This document shows positions 16,779 through 24,178 of a stretch of DNA of 64,000 bases, piece after piece (positions within the stretch are counted from its first letter, which is position 1; every line of letters begins with the position of its first letter). Below the pieces are notes generated by a model. It ran no database searches. It saw nothing but the letters and a program-made list of their open reading frames with translations, and was not told the origin of the DNA. The DNA lies in the NCBI RefSeq assembly GCF_019598945.1, contig NZ_CP080598.1, positions 1,426,001 to 1,490,000 of the forward strand, in the 5' to 3' direction. Made by a program: the position numbers and the translations under genes. Source of the DNA: Sphaerospermopsis torques-reginae ITEP-024 (GTDB lineage: Bacteria > Cyanobacteriota > Cyanobacteriia > Cyanobacteriales > Nostocaceae).

Positions 16779-18266
16779 ATGATTCCCCAACATTCTATCA
16801 CTTCTGATCAATCCATAAATATTAGTGAAATTAGTGAAAACGCTTGTGATAAACCAGAAGAAGCGTGTGGTGTTTTTGGTATCTATGCACCAGAACAAGA
16901 TGTAGCAAAAATGGCATACTTTGGATTATATGCCCTGCAACATCGGGGTCAAGAATCTGCTGGTATTGCTACCTTTAATGGACATTATGTACACCAGCAT
17001 AAAGATATGGGGCTGGTTTCTCAAGTATTTAATGAAACTATTTTAGAAGAATTAGTCGGTAATATTGCAGTTGGCCATAACCGTTATTCTACTACTGGTT
17101 CTAGTCGCAAAGTTAACGCTCAACCCGCAGTTATCTCAACCCGTTTAGGTCATTTGGCTTTAGCACACAATGGTAATTTAGTCAATACCATACAATTGCG
17201 GGAAGAATTACTCAAGAGTAATGTTCATTTGCTGACAACCACCGATTCAGAAATGATTGCTTATGCGATCGCTGAAGAAGTCAATGCTGGTACAGACTGG
17301 TTAGAAGGTGCAATTCGTGCGCTTCACCGTTGTCAAGGTGCATTTAGTTTAGTCATTGGTACACCCGATGGTATCATGGCAGCGAGAGATCCTAACGGTA
17401 TTCGTCCCCTAGTCATTGGGACTTTAGATAGTGATCCCGTGCGTTACGTTCTCGCTTCCGAAACCTGCGGTTTAGATATTATCGGTGCTGAATATCTGCG
17501 CGATGTCGAACCAGGAGAGTTAGTTTGGATCACAGAAAAAGGTTTAACATCACACCGATGGAATCAACAACCCCAGCGCAAGTTGTGTATCTTTGAAATG
17601 ATCTACTTTGCTCGTCCTGATAGCGTCATGCACCATGAAACATTATATAGCTATCGGATGCGATTAGGACGGAGATTAGCGGAAGAATCACCCATAGAAG
17701 CAGATATAGTATTTGGTGTACCTGATTCTGGTATACCTGCGGCCATTGGTTTTTCCCAAGCATCAGGGGTAGCTTATGGTGAAGGTTTGATTAAAAATCG
17801 CTACGTCGGTAGAACATTTATTCAACCTACCCAAAGTATGCGCGAATCAGGGATTAAGATGAAATTGAACCCACTGAAAGATGTATTATATGGTAAGCGA
17901 GTGGTAATAATTGATGATTCTATCGTCCGGGGAACTACTAGCCGCAAACTCGTTAAAGCATTGCGTGAAGCAGGTGCATCGGAAGTACACATGAGAATAT
18001 CTTCCCCACCTGTCACCCATCCTTGCTTTTATGGGATTGATACAGATACCCAAGATCAACTAATTGCCGCTAAAATGTCAGTAGCAGACATAGCCAAGAA
18101 ATTAGAAGTTGATACCCTTGCTTATTTAAGCTGGGAAGGAATGTTAGAAACAACCAGGGAAGATACAAATAGTTTTTGTTCTGCTTGTTTTACAGGAGAT
18201 TATCCTGTAGCTATTCCTGAACAGGTGAAGCGTTCTAAATTGATTTTGGAAAAAGCAACAGTTTAG
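16779..18266 (+). CDS. purF: Amidophosphoribosyltransferase
   Basis: PurF makes phosphoribosylamine from PRPP and glutamine, the first committed step of purine synthesis. The 495-residue protein has a short propeptide before the catalytic N-terminal Cys in EEACGVFGIY (about residue 30), class II glutaminase motifs YGLYALQHRGQESAGI and GHNRYSTTG, and the PRPP-binding motif VVIIDDSIVRGTTS (about 376-389). Four cysteines at the positions expected of the iron-sulfur (Bacillus/plant) type are present: KLCIFEM, THPCFYG and SFCSACF. The propeptide and cluster suggest oxygen-sensitive control of stability as known for that type. It follows purL on the same strand. Confidence 0.96.
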   Translation: MIPQHSITSDQSINISEISENACDKPEEACGVFGIYAPEQDVAKMAYFGLYALQHRGQESAGIATFNGHYVHQHKDMGLVSQVFNETILEELVGNIAVGHNRYSTTGSSRKVNAQPAVISTRLGHLALAHNGNLVNTIQLREELLKSNVHLLTTTDSEMIAYAIAEEVNAGTDWLEGAIRALHRCQGAFSLVIGTPDGIMAARDPNGIRPLVIGTLDSDPVRYVLASETCGLDIIGAEYLRDVEPGELVWITEKGLTSHRWNQQPQRKLCIFEMIYFARPDSVMHHETLYSYRMRLGRRLAEESPIEADIVFGVPDSGIPAAIGFSQASGVAYGEGLIKNRYVGRTFIQPTQSMRESGIKMKLNPLKDVLYGKRVVIIDDSIVRGTTSRKLVKALREAGASEVHMRISSPPVTHPCFYGIDTDTQDQLIAAKMSVADIAKKLEVDTLAYLSWEGMLETTREDTNSFCSACFTGDYPVAIPEQVKRSKLILEKATV

Positions 18267-18276
18267 AATATCAGAC

Positions 18277-18315
18277 CCCCGACTTTTATAGATCAGTTAA
18301 TTTTAGAAGTCGGGG
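18277..18315. terminator. CCCCGACTT hairpin after purF
   Basis: Inverted repeat CCCCGACTT ... AAGTCGGGG with a 21-base loop, starting 10 bases after the purF stop. It lacks a U-run, so it may protect the 3-prime end or be a dispersed repeat rather than a true intrinsic terminator. Confidence 0.5.
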
Positions 18316-18344
18316 ATATAAATACATTTACAGAATTTCGATTT

Positions 18345-18420
18345 TGTCTGAATCAGGATAACCAGGATGAGAGGATTTACAGGATTATATTTAAAATTAA
18401 TATTGAAAATTAATATTTAA
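18345..18420. repeat. TGTCTGAATCAGGAT-type dispersed repeat
   Basis: Begins TGTCTGAATCAGGATAACCAGGAT and continues with GAGGATTTACAGGATT. The same family bounds the element at 19471-19680. Confidence 0.7.
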
Positions 18421-18433
18421 AATTATTTGTAAA

Positions 18434-18526
18434 TTAAAATTCTTTGGCTTTTTTCTCAGCTTCTAAACGATGAATTTCTGGAACTTCGGGTAAGGTGAGG
18501 GTAAATTTTATTTCTGTTGCAGCCAT
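18434..18526 (-). CDS. Possible 30-residue protein, antitoxin-like N-terminus
   Basis: Short minus-strand frame from ATG at 18526 to TAA at 18434, encoding MAATEIKFTLTLPEVPEIHR followed by LEAEKKAKEF. The EIKFTLTLPE strand resembles the beginning of ribbon-helix-helix or UPF0175-type antitoxins, but the rest of such a protein is missing. It lies just downstream of the VapBC-like pair on the same strand. It is either a tiny gene or a remnant. Confidence 0.35.
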   Translation of the reverse strand: MAATEIKFTLTLPEVPEIHRLEAEKKAKEF

Positions 18527-18687
18527 TTTTTTATTATTCCTCAATTTTGGGAAATATTTTTATATAATAATATCGCATTTCTATCATTTTGCCTGAATCA
18601 GACAAAAAACACTTGACAAAATCACCGCACTTGACATATATTAATATAATGGAAATCCGTGTCGCCCATATATAACGTCTTTTCAAC

Positions 18688-19149
18688 TTATCCATTATGT
18701 GGTAAAGGTGGAATTTGAAACTCGTTAAACAAAAAAATATTATAGGATGAAGTTGCTAAAGCCTTAACTAACTTCTTATCTAGCGTTAACAAAGTAGCAT
18801 TCTTATGTTTTGAAAGTGCAACATAAGAAGCATCGTAAGCAGAAATATTGTAATTTAAGGCGATATTAACTGCATCATCCATCAAGTTTGCTGTCGAAAC
18901 AACTTGTAATTGTAAATTTTTCAGAGTAGCTAAATCTGCCTGTACCTCAGCAGAAGTATACATATTTGCACGTACATATTTCAAGAAAACATTTGTACAT
19001 TCTATGTAAAATAAGTCTGGAACAAAAATTTCTGTTTCTGGATAAGCAAGGTGAGTAAACAGTTCAATAACTTTAGGACTGAGTGAATCTGCAATAAAAT
19101 ATTTAATGCACACACTGGTATCTAATACACATTTCAAAGTAGTAGTCAT
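18688..19149 (-). CDS. PIN-domain toxin, VapC-like
   Basis: A 153-residue PIN-domain protein, expected to be a Mg-dependent RNase that blocks translation when free of its antitoxin. Conserved acidic residues are visible: Asp in CVLDTSVCIKYF (about residue 9), Glu in DLFYIECTNV (about 50), and the paired Asp of SAYDASYVALSK (about 106) and LLTLDKKLVKAL (about 122). Its start overlaps the stop of the antitoxin gene by four bases (ATGA), the usual arrangement for translational coupling. The module sits in a patch of repeats and remnants, consistent with acquired DNA. Confidence 0.87.
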   Translation of the reverse strand: MTTTLKCVLDTSVCIKYFIADSLSPKVIELFTHLAYPETEIFVPDLFYIECTNVFLKYVRANMYTSAEVQADLATLKNLQLQVVSTANLMDDAVNIALNYNISAYDASYVALSKHKNATLLTLDKKLVKALATSSYNIFLFNEFQIPPLPHNG

Positions 19150-19412
19150 CTGTCTCTATCTTCTCTAATCATTTCTGTACTATCTGGTAGTCCAAAATCC
19201 GCAGGGTTTAAGCGCCGACGATTGCGACTTTCCTCTATGACTTTTAGCACATTTTCACGGCGTTGAGCTTCTATTTGTTGTTTTTTTATCTGTAAAGCGT
19301 TCTGTAATAGTGCCACAACTTGAGATTCTACGGAATCGTTTTCAGATTCAGCTAATTTTTGCAGTTCTTTGTATAAATTATCAGGTAGAGTGATAACATT
19401 AAGATTATTCAT
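19146..19412 (-). CDS. Antitoxin of the PIN-domain module
   Basis: An 88-residue partner of the PIN toxin. The N-terminal segment NVITLPDNLYKELQKLAESE predicts a ribbon-helix-helix or similar DNA-binding start, and the C-terminal half is charged (IEAQRRENVLKVIEESRNRR) and would wrap the toxin. I use the ATG at 19412; a TTG five codons upstream would also be in frame but is less likely. It should repress its own promoter, which would lie at about 19415-19470. Confidence 0.8.
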   Translation of the reverse strand: MNNLNVITLPDNLYKELQKLAESENDSVESQVVALLQNALQIKKQQIEAQRRENVLKVIEESRNRRRLNPADFGLPDSTEMIREDRDR

Positions 19413-19470
19413 GGGTGAAACTCTCAAAGACTTTTATAGAGATTTCAATTATTATGATCATAACATAAAT

Positions 19471-19680
19471 TGTCAGAATCAGGATTTTCAGGATTTGAAG
19501 ATTAACAGGATTTTTATTTGATAATTTATCAGATTATTTAAAAATCATGGAAAAATTACATCTTTTAAAAATTATCTACATCATTATTTATAGAACATCT
19601 AAAAAATCCTCACATCCTCAAAATCAAACTTTCAATCACATCCTGAAAATCCTTAAATCCTGGATATCCTGATTCTGACA
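19471..19680. mobile_element. MITE-like element with TGTCAGAATCAGGAT ends
   Basis: A 210-bp segment whose ends are a perfect 15-bp inverted repeat, TGTCAGAATCAGGAT at 19471-19485 and ATCCTGATTCTGACA at 19666-19680, with weaker matching further in (AGGATTTTCAGGATTTGAAG versus its complement). There is no coding capacity. A half-copy is at 18345. This fits a miniature transposable element or a long hairpin repeat. Confidence 0.75.
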
Positions 19681-19916
19681 AATAAGATTTTATTTCGCGC
19701 AAAGTCGCTAAGAAGCAAAGACGCTAAGAAGAAAAGGAGGATGTTTTTTGTTTCATCCCTTCTCAGGTTTTTACTGAAAATTAAATCCTGAAAATCCTTA
19801 ATAAAAAGTACAGCGCAATATCTGTCACCCAAAATCATTTTACTGCCACAACGTTGACAGAAAATAGTCCCTGATGGGTTTTGCTGTAGACAGTCGGAGT
19901 TGAGACACTGACTCAT
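19653..19916 (-). pseudogene. Fragment of a 4-Cys-prefix serine/threonine kinase gene
   Basis: The first 38 residues (19803-19916), MSQCLNSDCLQQNPSGTIFC then QRCGSKMILGDRYCAVLF, are the zinc-ribbon-like 4-Cys prefix that opens many cyanobacterial serine/threonine kinases, followed by the first beta strand of the kinase domain. The expected glycine-rich loop is then replaced by residues translated from the AAATCCTGAAAATCC dispersed repeat, and no kinase domain follows. The gene was therefore truncated by repeat insertion or deletion. The remaining reading frame to 19653 is junk. Confidence 0.8.
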
Positions 19917-19929
19917 AGATGCAGGTGGG

Positions 19930-20146
19930 TAATTAGGGTTTGCTGAAAAAGTTATCTGTGAAGGACCAGTGACAGGTGACAGGTGACAGTTTCAAGAGTT
20001 GGATAGGAACGATTTTTTCTTTAAGTAGGAATTAAGTGCAAGGTTTTTCAGTTGCCACCTCATAAAAGCTTGCACTTTTTGAAAGTCAAAATACCTAAAA
20101 CCCTTTACCTGTAAAGTTTTCAGATTTATTCAGCAAACCCTAATTA
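19930..20146. mobile_element. 217-bp MITE with TAATTAGGGTTTGCTGAA ends
   Basis: Perfect 18-bp terminal inverted repeats: TAATTAGGGTTTGCTGAA at 19930-19947 and its complement at 20129-20146. The interior is non-coding, holds a GTGACAG repeat run and a hairpin AAGTGCAAG/CTTGCACTT. Single ends of the same family are at 38157 and 43809, so the parent insertion sequence has been active in this genome. Confidence 0.88.
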
Positions 20147-20275
20147 TAGCAGTAATTATAACTACATTTTATCTGATCTGCAATTTAGACAATCAAAGTC
20201 TTTCTTATTACTCTCACCTGTCACCTACTATTTGAACTCCGTACAAAAAAGCGTTACCCTAAGCACAGGACATAA

Positions 20276-20315
20276 TTCCAAAATCAAAAACCCAAAATCA
20301 AAAATCAAAAATCAA
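20276..20315. repeat. AAAATCA/AAAACCC repeat before nitroreductase
   Basis: CAAAATCAAAAACCCAAAATC units that end directly at the ATG of the nitroreductase gene; a longer in-frame upstream extension is mostly translated from this repeat and is not believed. Confidence 0.8.
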
Positions 20316-20981
20316 ATGACTTCTACAACTCAAATCCAAGCATTAGACGTACCTACAGCTATATTACAACGTCGTTCTATCAAAACCTTTAAACCAGATC
20401 CCATTTCCCCAGAAATGCTTAAACAACTGGTAGAACTAACTGTAGCTGCACCCAGTAGTTTTAACACCCAATCTTGGAGAATAGTTTTAGTTAAAGATGA
20501 AACCCAAAAAGCTGCATTATGTGAAGCATCTTGGAATCAAAAACAAATCATTCAAGCACCTGTAACCTTTGTATTTGCTGCTGATGCAACTGCTGGAGAA
20601 CAAGATTTAACACCCATTTTAGAACAGGGATTAAAAACCGGTGCTTGGAATGAGGGAACAGTTAATTATTTTAGAAATGCTATTCCCCAATTTCAAGAAG
20701 CTTTAGGAGATAAGCGTCGGGAATATGCTATTAAAGATGCCATGATAGCTGCTACAAATTTAGTATTAGCAGCAGAAAGTTTGGGTTTATCTACCTGTTT
20801 TATGAATGGTTGGATTGAAGATAAAGTTAAAGCCGTGATTGGTGCAGAGAATAACCCAGATATAGGTATTGCAGTGGTTGTACCTGTGGGTTATGCAGCC
20901 GAACCCCGTTTAAATCCTGGTCGTCTACCGTTATCTGCTAATGTATTTGTGGATAAAATAGACAACCCATATCAAGGTTAA
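20316..20981 (+). CDS. Nitroreductase family protein
   Basis: A 221-residue FMN-dependent oxidoreductase of the nitroreductase fold. The FMN phosphate motif is near the N-terminus (LQRRSIKTFKPDPIS, about residues 15-29), followed by VAAPSSFNTQSWRIVLV (about 41-57), typical of the family. The middle DAMIAATNLVLAAESLGLST (about 147-166) and the later VPVGYAAEPR are further family marks. The substrate cannot be told: homologues reduce nitroaromatics, quinones or flavins. The start at 20316 excludes a repeat-encoded extension. It is convergent with the next gene across a palindromic repeat. Confidence 0.88.
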   Translation: MTSTTQIQALDVPTAILQRRSIKTFKPDPISPEMLKQLVELTVAAPSSFNTQSWRIVLVKDETQKAALCEASWNQKQIIQAPVTFVFAADATAGEQDLTPILEQGLKTGAWNEGTVNYFRNAIPQFQEALGDKRREYAIKDAMIAATNLVLAAESLGLSTCFMNGWIEDKVKAVIGAENNPDIGIAVVVPVGYAAEPRLNPGRLPLSANVFVDKIDNPYQG

Positions 20982-21010
20982 TTAGACATCTCTAATTAGA
21001 CATTTCAAAA

Positions 21011-21040
21011 AGTAGGGACAATTCATGAATTGTCCTTACT
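21011..21040. repeat. Palindromic repeat AGTAGGGACAATTCATGAAT..., copy 1
   Basis: Near-perfect 30-bp palindrome AGTAGGGACAATTCATGAATTGTCCTTACT between convergent genes, with a TTAGACATCTC segment just before it. Related copies occur at 37309-37336 and 43597-43615. It could end transcription from both sides. Confidence 0.82.
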
Positions 21041-21321
21041 CAATTATGTTGTAAAAACTCAATCTTAGGCAATAAAGGATCATTAACTACTCCCACACCA
21101 GCAAAACCCCAACGTTTTAATAAACTTCCTATTTGTGTACCAGGAATAGACTCTACAGCTAAACGATTTGCTAAATCAGCAGCATGAGCATTTAAATAAC
21201 TGAGTGCTTCAAAATCTTCTTTGAATAATAATAAATATCCTGATCTATCATCATCAACTTTTGCAGTGAGATATTTACCATCTGTTTTTGACCGAATAAT
21301 ATAATAAACCTGAGAAAGCAT
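21040..21321 (-). CDS. Conserved cyanobacterial protein of unknown function
   Basis: A 93-residue soluble protein beginning MLSQVYYIIRSKTDGKYLTA. I do not recognise a named domain, but the clean codon pattern and the match with my memory of small proteins of this type in Nostocales support it as real. The start used, ATG at 21321, leaves out an upstream in-frame extension encoded by CCAATCA and other repeats. No operon partner is evident; it may be co-oriented with the ABC permease gene upstream. Confidence 0.65.
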   Translation of the reverse strand: MLSQVYYIIRSKTDGKYLTAKVDDDRSGYLLLFKEDFEALSYLNAHAADLANRLAVESIPGTQIGSLLKRWGFAGVGVVNDPLLPKIEFLQHN

Positions 21322-21376
21322 AATATTGGTGATTGGTGATTGGGTAGAATTAACTAATGACTCCTGACTTCTGTAC

Positions 21377-21441
21377 GGGCGAAGCATTCGGGCGATCAAT
21401 TATCAATTTTATGAAAAGCCTATTTTCCGAATGTTTCGCCC
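21377..21441. repeat. GGGCGAAGCATTCGG inverted repeat, copy 2
   Basis: GGGCGAAGCATTCGG at 21377-21391 pairs with CCGAATGTTTCGCCC at 21427-21441, around the core CGATCAATTATCAATTTTATG. It is the same element as at 6250-6363 but without that copy's extra segment. It is flanked by CTCCTGA repeats. Confidence 0.85.
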
Positions 21442-21461
21442 CTACGACTCCTGACTCCTGA

Positions 21462-22508
21462 CTAATTCAAATCCTCTAATTTAATTCTTGGATCAGCAGC
21501 TTTTAACATTAAATCAGCAATTAAATTTCCTAGAATTAATAAAACCGCACTCATCACTAAACTAGCCATGACTAAATATTCATCTTTTGCCAAAACAGCT
21601 TGTAAAGTTAATTTACCCAAACCAGGCCAGTTAAAGAAGTTTTCTGTAATAAATGCACCACTTAATAAACTTGCTAATTCAAATCCTAACAAAGTAATTA
21701 AAGGGTTAATAGCATTCCGCAAAGCATGAACATAAATAACACGGTTTTCTGGTAATCCTTTAGCACGAGCAGTTTGAATATAATCTTGCCGCAAAACATC
21801 CAATAATTGACCACGCATGATTCTTTGTAAACCAGCAAAACTGGTAATACTTAACGCAATCAAAGGTAAAATCATGTGCCAACCGATATCTAAGATTTTT
21901 CCGAACCATGTCAGTTCACCATGATCAATGCTAGTCATGTTACCCACAGGAAACAATGGGGTAGTGACTTGAGCAAAGAATAATAAAAATAAAGCAGTGA
22001 TAAAACTAGGAACACCCTGTCCAGCGTAACTTAAAACCTGTAAAATTTTGTCCGTGGGGCGATTTTGTTTAACCGCAGCGAGGATACCCAGAGGAATAGC
22101 GATCGCCCAAGTTGTAAATAAAGAAGCGATCGCTAACAACAAAGTCGCTGGTACTCTCTCCCACAACAAAGACGACACAGAACGCTGATAAACAAAACTT
22201 GTCCCAAAATCACCCTGAGTAACAATTTGTCTCAACCATAGCCAAAATTGCTCAGACCAAGACTTATCCAAACCAAACTGTTGTTTAATTTCTTCAATCC
22301 GTTCTGGTGAAATCTTAGAATTGTGTATCAATGTAAGTAAAAAAGTACCTGGTGACAATTTCATCACAAAAAACGACAACGCAGAAGCTAGAAAAATAGT
22401 TAACAAAGCCTGTAGCAGTCGTTTTATGACATAAATAAAAGTTTCATCTGTGATTAGCTTAATCAGCCAATCTCGACCAGTTTCTAAAGCAATTTTTGTA
22501 TTAGTCAT
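21462..22508 (-). CDS. ABC transporter permease, dipeptide/oligopeptide (DppB) type
   Basis: A 348-residue inner-membrane permease. The DppB-type N-terminus has a first membrane helix (LLQALLTIFLASALSFFVMK) followed by SPGTFL and a long periplasmic loop with IKQQFGLDKSWSEQFW. About five more helices follow, and the EAA loop for the ATPase is visible as QLLDVLRQDYIQTARAKGLP (about residues 237-256). No substrate-binding protein, second permease or ATPase lies beside it. The fused two-domain ATPase at 54275-55924 is of the matching class and could be its partner, as such systems are often split in cyanobacteria. The substrate may be peptides or nickel and is not known. Confidence 0.88.
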   Translation of the reverse strand: MTNTKIALETGRDWLIKLITDETFIYVIKRLLQALLTIFLASALSFFVMKLSPGTFLLTLIHNSKISPERIEEIKQQFGLDKSWSEQFWLWLRQIVTQGDFGTSFVYQRSVSSLLWERVPATLLLAIASLFTTWAIAIPLGILAAVKQNRPTDKILQVLSYAGQGVPSFITALFLLFFAQVTTPLFPVGNMTSIDHGELTWFGKILDIGWHMILPLIALSITSFAGLQRIMRGQLLDVLRQDYIQTARAKGLPENRVIYVHALRNAINPLITLLGFELASLLSGAFITENFFNWPGLGKLTLQAVLAKDEYLVMASLVMSAVLLILGNLIADLMLKAADPRIKLEDLN

Positions 22509-22602
22509 TAGTTGTTAGTTGTTAGTTGTTAGTCATTAGTTATTAGTTATTAGTCATTAGTCATTATTTTATTTATCCTCCTAATCACCAATCACCAATC
22601 AC
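22503..22602. repeat. TTAGTTG/TTAGTCA and CCAATCA repeats
   Basis: Tandem units between apt and the permease gene, both on the minus strand; the first array touches the permease start and the second the apt stop. Confidence 0.85.
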
Positions 22603-23121
22603 CTAATATTCCACCAAAGAAATAATTGGTACATCCGGTAAATACTTGCGTCCTTGCAAATCCCGTAGCTCGATGATAAACCCAAAACCCACAAGTTCAC
22701 AGCCAATCTTCTGTACCAACGTAGCTGTTGCACTTGCAGTTCCACCTGTAGCAATTAAATCATCTACAATCAACACCCTACTACCTGGATGTAAAGCATC
22801 CTGATGTACCTCCAAGCAATCTGTACCATACTCTAGTTCATAATCAATTCTGTGAACTGCTGCGGGTAACTTGCCTTTTTTGCGAACCGGAATAAAACCA
22901 GATCCCAATTTATAAGCCAGAGGTGCGCCAAAAATGAAACCCCTTGATTCCATACCCACAATGCAATCAACTGGGATTTCAAGTTCAATACATTTTTGTG
23001 CTAAAAAGTCAATAGTGTAGCGCAAACCTTCTGGATTACGCAGTAGAGTGGTAATATCCCGAAATACAATTCCAGGCTTAGGAAAATCTGGTATGTCACG
23101 AATCAGAGATTTTAAATCCAT
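22603..23121 (-). CDS. apt: Adenine phosphoribosyltransferase
   Basis: Apt salvages adenine with PRPP to AMP in the cytoplasm. The 172-residue protein begins [18 protein letters not shown], exactly as expected, followed by FRDITTLL and the PRPP-binding motif [17 protein letters not shown] (about residues 118-134). I use ATG at 23121; the frame could extend upstream by 24 codons but that part is repeat-derived. The permease gene follows on the same strand but about 100 bases away, with repeats between, so co-transcription is doubtful. Confidence 0.96.
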   Translation of the reverse strand: MDLKSLIRDIPDFPKPGIVFRDITTLLRNPEGLRYTIDFLAQKCIELEIPVDCIVGMESRGFIFGAPLAYKLGSGFIPVRKKGKLPAAVHRIDYELEYGTDCLEVHQDALHPGSRVLIVDDLIATGGTASATATLVQKIGCELVGFGFIIELRDLQGRKYLPDVPIISLVEY

Positions 23122-23177
23122 AGTATTCAGTAGTAACAGGGAATAGAAAATAGGGAATAGTAAGAATTTAGTTTTTA

Positions 23178-23228
23178 CCCAGTCACCAGTCACCAGTCAC
23201 CAATCACCAGTCACCAGTCACCAATTCC
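23178..23228. repeat. CCAGTCA heptanucleotide array
   Basis: About seven CCAGTCA/CCAATCA units upstream of apt. Confidence 0.88.
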
Positions 23229-23551
23229 CTGAAAAATCGTACACTATTATGTCATCTCCTGAAGGTTATTGCTGTATGTTTCGTCAATCATTGACAATAA
23301 CTAAGAATTTAACCCAAGCTAGAGATGTATTTGTACCGTTAAACTAGGTAGGTTAGTAAACTGATGCTTTAAAAGTTTCATTAGAATATACGGTAATCTT
23401 GGTATAACAAGAGTAAGTATTGTATATATTAAGATGCTTATCCATAAGCACAAAACCTGAGTTCTGGTTTAGCTATCTATCTTAAATAGTGTTTAATGTT
23501 GTTTTACTCATCTCACTCAGTCTGTTGGCATAACACAAGGTATTTTAGAGC
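23229..23551. other. Intergenic region between divergent apt and the DUF3038 gene
   Basis: AT-rich DNA with no supported gene, RNA or long repeat. It must contain the promoters of both neighbours. Confidence 0.5.
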
Positions 23552-24178
23552 ATGAATGTCTCCGCAAGCGTAAAGTCATTGAATGATCCAACTCCTGAGT
23601 CCATGCCGATGATACTGGACACATTACCAGATCCAGCCATAGGACCCAAGGGCTGCCCCCGCAGAACCACAGTAGAAATAGACCTGATGTTACTGGCAAT
23701 TGAAGCTTTAGAATTGGGTGGTTCTGAAGCCATCCTCGCTTTTGCCCAAGAACTAGACCTGACAGGAATTGTCAAAAACCGAGTAAACCTCTGGCGAATG
23801 CGTGCTTCTAACCCTCTACGAAGAGCGCACACCCGTCGTCCCCTGACAGTCATGGAAGCAAAAGCTTTAGTAGTAATTGCTTGCTACATAGCGCGGCGGT
23901 TAACAGTTGTCATCCGGCAGTTGCTCATGATATATCAGCAATTATCAGAAAAGCAGATTCCACTAGAGCAAAATTTAAGACTAGCTAATTATCTAGAACG
24001 GTTTAGAGCGCATTTTAAAAGCCGCATGAATGCCAGACGTTCTGTTTTACTAACATTAAACTCAGACGAAAAATTAGATGAACTGGCTATAGACTTATTA
24101 GCAAAATTACTATTCTGCACAGGTACAGCTGGAATGCAGCGTTTTTGGATTTCTCTTTTTGATGGTGAAGTAGAATGA
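23552..24178 (+). CDS. DUF3038 protein
   Basis: A 208-residue protein of a family limited to cyanobacteria. After a variable, Pro-rich start it has CPRRTTVEIDLMLLAIEALE (about residues 36-55), NRVNLWRMRASNPLRR and a C-terminal half of amphipathic helices ending in LLFCTGTAGMQRFWISLFDG. There is no signal or membrane segment. It overlaps the next gene by four bases (ATGA), so both are translated together. The pair is conserved as a unit in my recollection, which suggests that the two proteins act together, but no function is known. Confidence 0.78.
   Translation: MNVSASVKSLNDPTPESMPMILDTLPDPAIGPKGCPRRTTVEIDLMLLAIEALELGGSEAILAFAQELDLTGIVKNRVNLWRMRASNPLRRAHTRRPLTVMEAKALVVIACYIARRLTVVIRQLLMIYQQLSEKQIPLEQNLRLANYLERFRAHFKSRMNARRSVLLTLNSDEKLDELAIDLLAKLLFCTGTAGMQRFWISLFDGEVE

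Noticed and set aside
21462-22508. Nickel-specific permease
   Set aside because: Sequence cannot separate peptide from nickel permeases of this class and no binding protein is adjacent.
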